A stretch of DNA of 7,862 nucleotides from Rhodospirillales bacterium (lineage in GTDB: Bacteria > Pseudomonadota > Alphaproteobacteria > Rhodospirillales > 2-02-FULL-58-16). Location: NCBI GenBank assembly GCA_021775195.1, contig JAJFIG010000083.1, forward strand, positions 1-7,862, read 5' to 3'. Positions 7,148 through 7,862 of the stretch are shown here, piece after piece. A program made the position numbers and the translations under genes. The notes beneath the pieces are model-generated. The model did not search any database and had not been told where the DNA came from. It worked only from the letters and a program-made list of their open reading frames with translations. Positions within the stretch are counted from its first letter, which is position 1. Each line of letters begins with the position of its first letter.

Positions 7148-7752
7148 GCAAGAAGGTCCATTTGCAGATCGATGGCAGGGCTATCGAAGCCGAAGAAGGG
7201 GTGACCCTACTCGAAGCGGCCCGCAGCGCCGGGATCAAGATCCCCACCCTCTGCTTCCACCATGAGCTGGAGCCCATGGGCGGGTGCCGCCTTTGCATGG
7301 TAGAACTCGACTTCGGCGACTGGGCACGACTGGTGATCTCATGCGTTTACCTGGTGGAAGAGGGCCTGGTCGTCAAGACTCGCTCGGACAAGGTGGACAA
7401 GACCAGGAAAGGCATCCTCGAGCTGCTACTGGCCCATGCCCCCAACTCGCCGCAACTGACCGCATTGGCCGAGGAATACGGCGCCGACCGCAACCGCTTT
7501 GAACAGGATGCCTCATTCTGCATTCATTGCGGCCTCTGTGTCCGCTACTGTGCCGAGGTCGCCGAAAAGCACGCCGTGGGCTTCATCGACCGCGGCATCC
7601 GCAAGGAGATCAGTTTCATCCCCGAGATCGCCGCCAAGGAATGCAACGACTGCAAGGGCTGCTTCCCCCTTTGCCCCACGTCATACCTCCAGGCCGCCTT
7701 CGTGCTGGTGGAATCCCTCGCCTTCCCCCGCAACGGCAAGTCGGGGCGATGA
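7144..7752 (+). CDS. bamI: BamI-like short NuoG/HoxU-type Fe-S subunit
   Basis: This is 202 residues, starting in the ATGA overlap with bamH. Residues 1-75 form a plant-type [2Fe-2S] domain with C37, C48, C51 and C67. Two [4Fe-4S] sites follow: C126-I-H-C129-G-L-C132-V-R-Y-C136 and C167-N-D-C170-K-G-C173-F-P-L-C177. The H-x3-C-x2-C-x5-C site of NuoG and the large molybdopterin-like C-terminal domain are both absent, and so is a hydrogenase H-cluster domain. It therefore resembles HoxU or the N-terminal segment of NuoG/HndD used alone. A length near 200 residues fits BamI. It is expected to work as an electron relay with BamG and BamH. It ends in TGA, which overlaps a possible next start (ATGA). 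Confidence 0.9.
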   Translation: MSKKVHLQIDGRAIEAEEGVTLLEAARSAGIKIPTLCFHHELEPMGGCRLCMVELDFGDWARLVISCVYLVEEGLVVKTRSDKVDKTRKGILELLLAHAPNSPQLTALAEEYGADRNRFEQDASFCIHCGLCVRYCAEVAEKHAVGFIDRGIRKEISFIPEIAAKECNDCKGCFPLCPTSYLQAAFVLVESLAFPRNGKSGR

Positions 7753-7862
7753 ACGATATCGTGTGCTGGTCCAGGGATTCTTGCGGTGCTATCCGCCGTG
7801 CTATCCGCAGGGACATTCTGGACTTTCGTGCGCGAGTTCTCGCCAACATCCCCTGTGATGGC
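7749..7862 (+). CDS. Possible start of a further operon gene, unidentified, truncated by window end
   Basis: An ATG at 7749 overlaps the bamI stop (ATGA) and opens a frame of 38 codons that reaches the window end without a stop. The visible peptide starts M-N-D-I-V-C-W-S-R-D-S-C and contains a duplicated A-I-R-R. I do not recognise it. The evidence is only the ATGA coupling pattern also seen at bamH/bamI. The third-position GC looks lower than in bamI, and the +1 frame is also open here, so this may be non-coding 3' sequence. Confidence 0.35.
   Translation, partial: MNDIVCWSRDSCGAIRRAIRRDILDFRARVLANIPCDG
7786..7808 (+). repeat. Tandem 11-bp direct repeat
   Basis: GTGCTATCCGC occurs at 7786-7796 and again at 7798-7808, one base apart (12-bp period). 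In the possible ORF beginning at 7749 it would encode A-I-R-R twice. Confidence 0.6.

Noticed and set aside
7750..7752. A third recoded UGA at the end of bamI, since the frame stays open to the window end
   Set aside because: BamI is already at the expected length, the site follows no conserved Cys motif, and the downstream peptide does not resemble the family.
4724..7752. Fragment of a respiratory complex I (nuoEFG) operon
   Set aside because: The NuoG-like protein lacks its large C-terminal domain, the NuoF-like protein has HndC-type extensions, no membrane subunits are present, and the genes follow hdrD/hdrA/mvhD-like genes.
1..7862. tRNA, rRNA, CRISPR array, insertion sequence or intrinsic terminator
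   Set aside because: Nothing resembling any of these was seen; intergenic gaps are 17 nt or shorter and the window is almost wholly coding.

Overview
The window is a single plus-strand operon segment. It matches, gene for gene, the electron-input half of the class II (ATP-independent, tungsten-type) benzoyl-CoA reductase complex, bamDEFGHI. In order it holds the 3' end of an HdrD-like CCG-domain protein (BamD), a two-module HdrA-like flavo-iron-sulfur protein (BamE), an MvhD-like protein with a C-terminal helix-turn-helix extension (BamF), a NuoE-like protein (BamG), a NuoF-like protein with extra ferredoxin domains (BamH) and a short NuoG/HoxU-like protein (BamI). The first 38 codons of a possible further gene follow. 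The catalytic genes bamB and bamC are not in the window; they would be expected upstream.

The main observation is that two adjacent genes each carry one in-frame UGA exactly where their families place a metal-ligand cysteine. These are nt 1018-1020 in bamE (the NDCS-T-U-ILAPK motif) and nt 4002-4004 in bamF (the C-H-W-U motif). Both reading frames stay open and homologous on each side. Each UGA is followed by a plausible bacterial SECIS hairpin with a G in its apical loop about 24-28 nt downstream. UGA also serves as the ordinary stop of bamE, bamF, bamH and bamI, so this is selenocysteine recoding and not an altered genetic code. Ordinary gene calling would remove the N-terminus of both proteins, including the first flavin-binding motif of BamE.

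Layout: bamD ends at 815, then a 13-nt gap; bamE 829-3930, then a 17-nt gap with a strong Shine-Dalgarno; bamF 3948-4727 overlaps bamG by GTGA; bamG ends at 5215, then a 9-nt gap; bamH 5225-7147 overlaps bamI by ATGA; bamI ends at 7752 and overlaps a possible next ORF by ATGA. No promoter, terminator, RNA gene, mobile element or CRISPR array is visible, and no stretch over 300 nt lacks a gene.

How the genes work together (family knowledge plus inference): NAD(H) would exchange electrons at BamH's FMN, and BamG and BamI would supply further Fe-S centres. Electrons would pass through BamF's [2Fe-2S] centre to the flavins and Fe-S clusters of BamE. There flavin-based bifurcation or confurcation would couple a favourable redox step to very low-potential electrons, which reach BamC/BamB for dearomatisation of benzoyl-CoA. 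BamD would provide an HdrD-type non-cubane cluster site. The high GC content, dense Fe-S gene set, selenocysteine use and cluster order suggest a strictly anaerobic, aromatic-degrading member of the former Deltaproteobacteria (Desulfobacterota, including Geobacter-, Syntrophus- or Desulfococcus-like lineages). The species cannot be fixed from this window.
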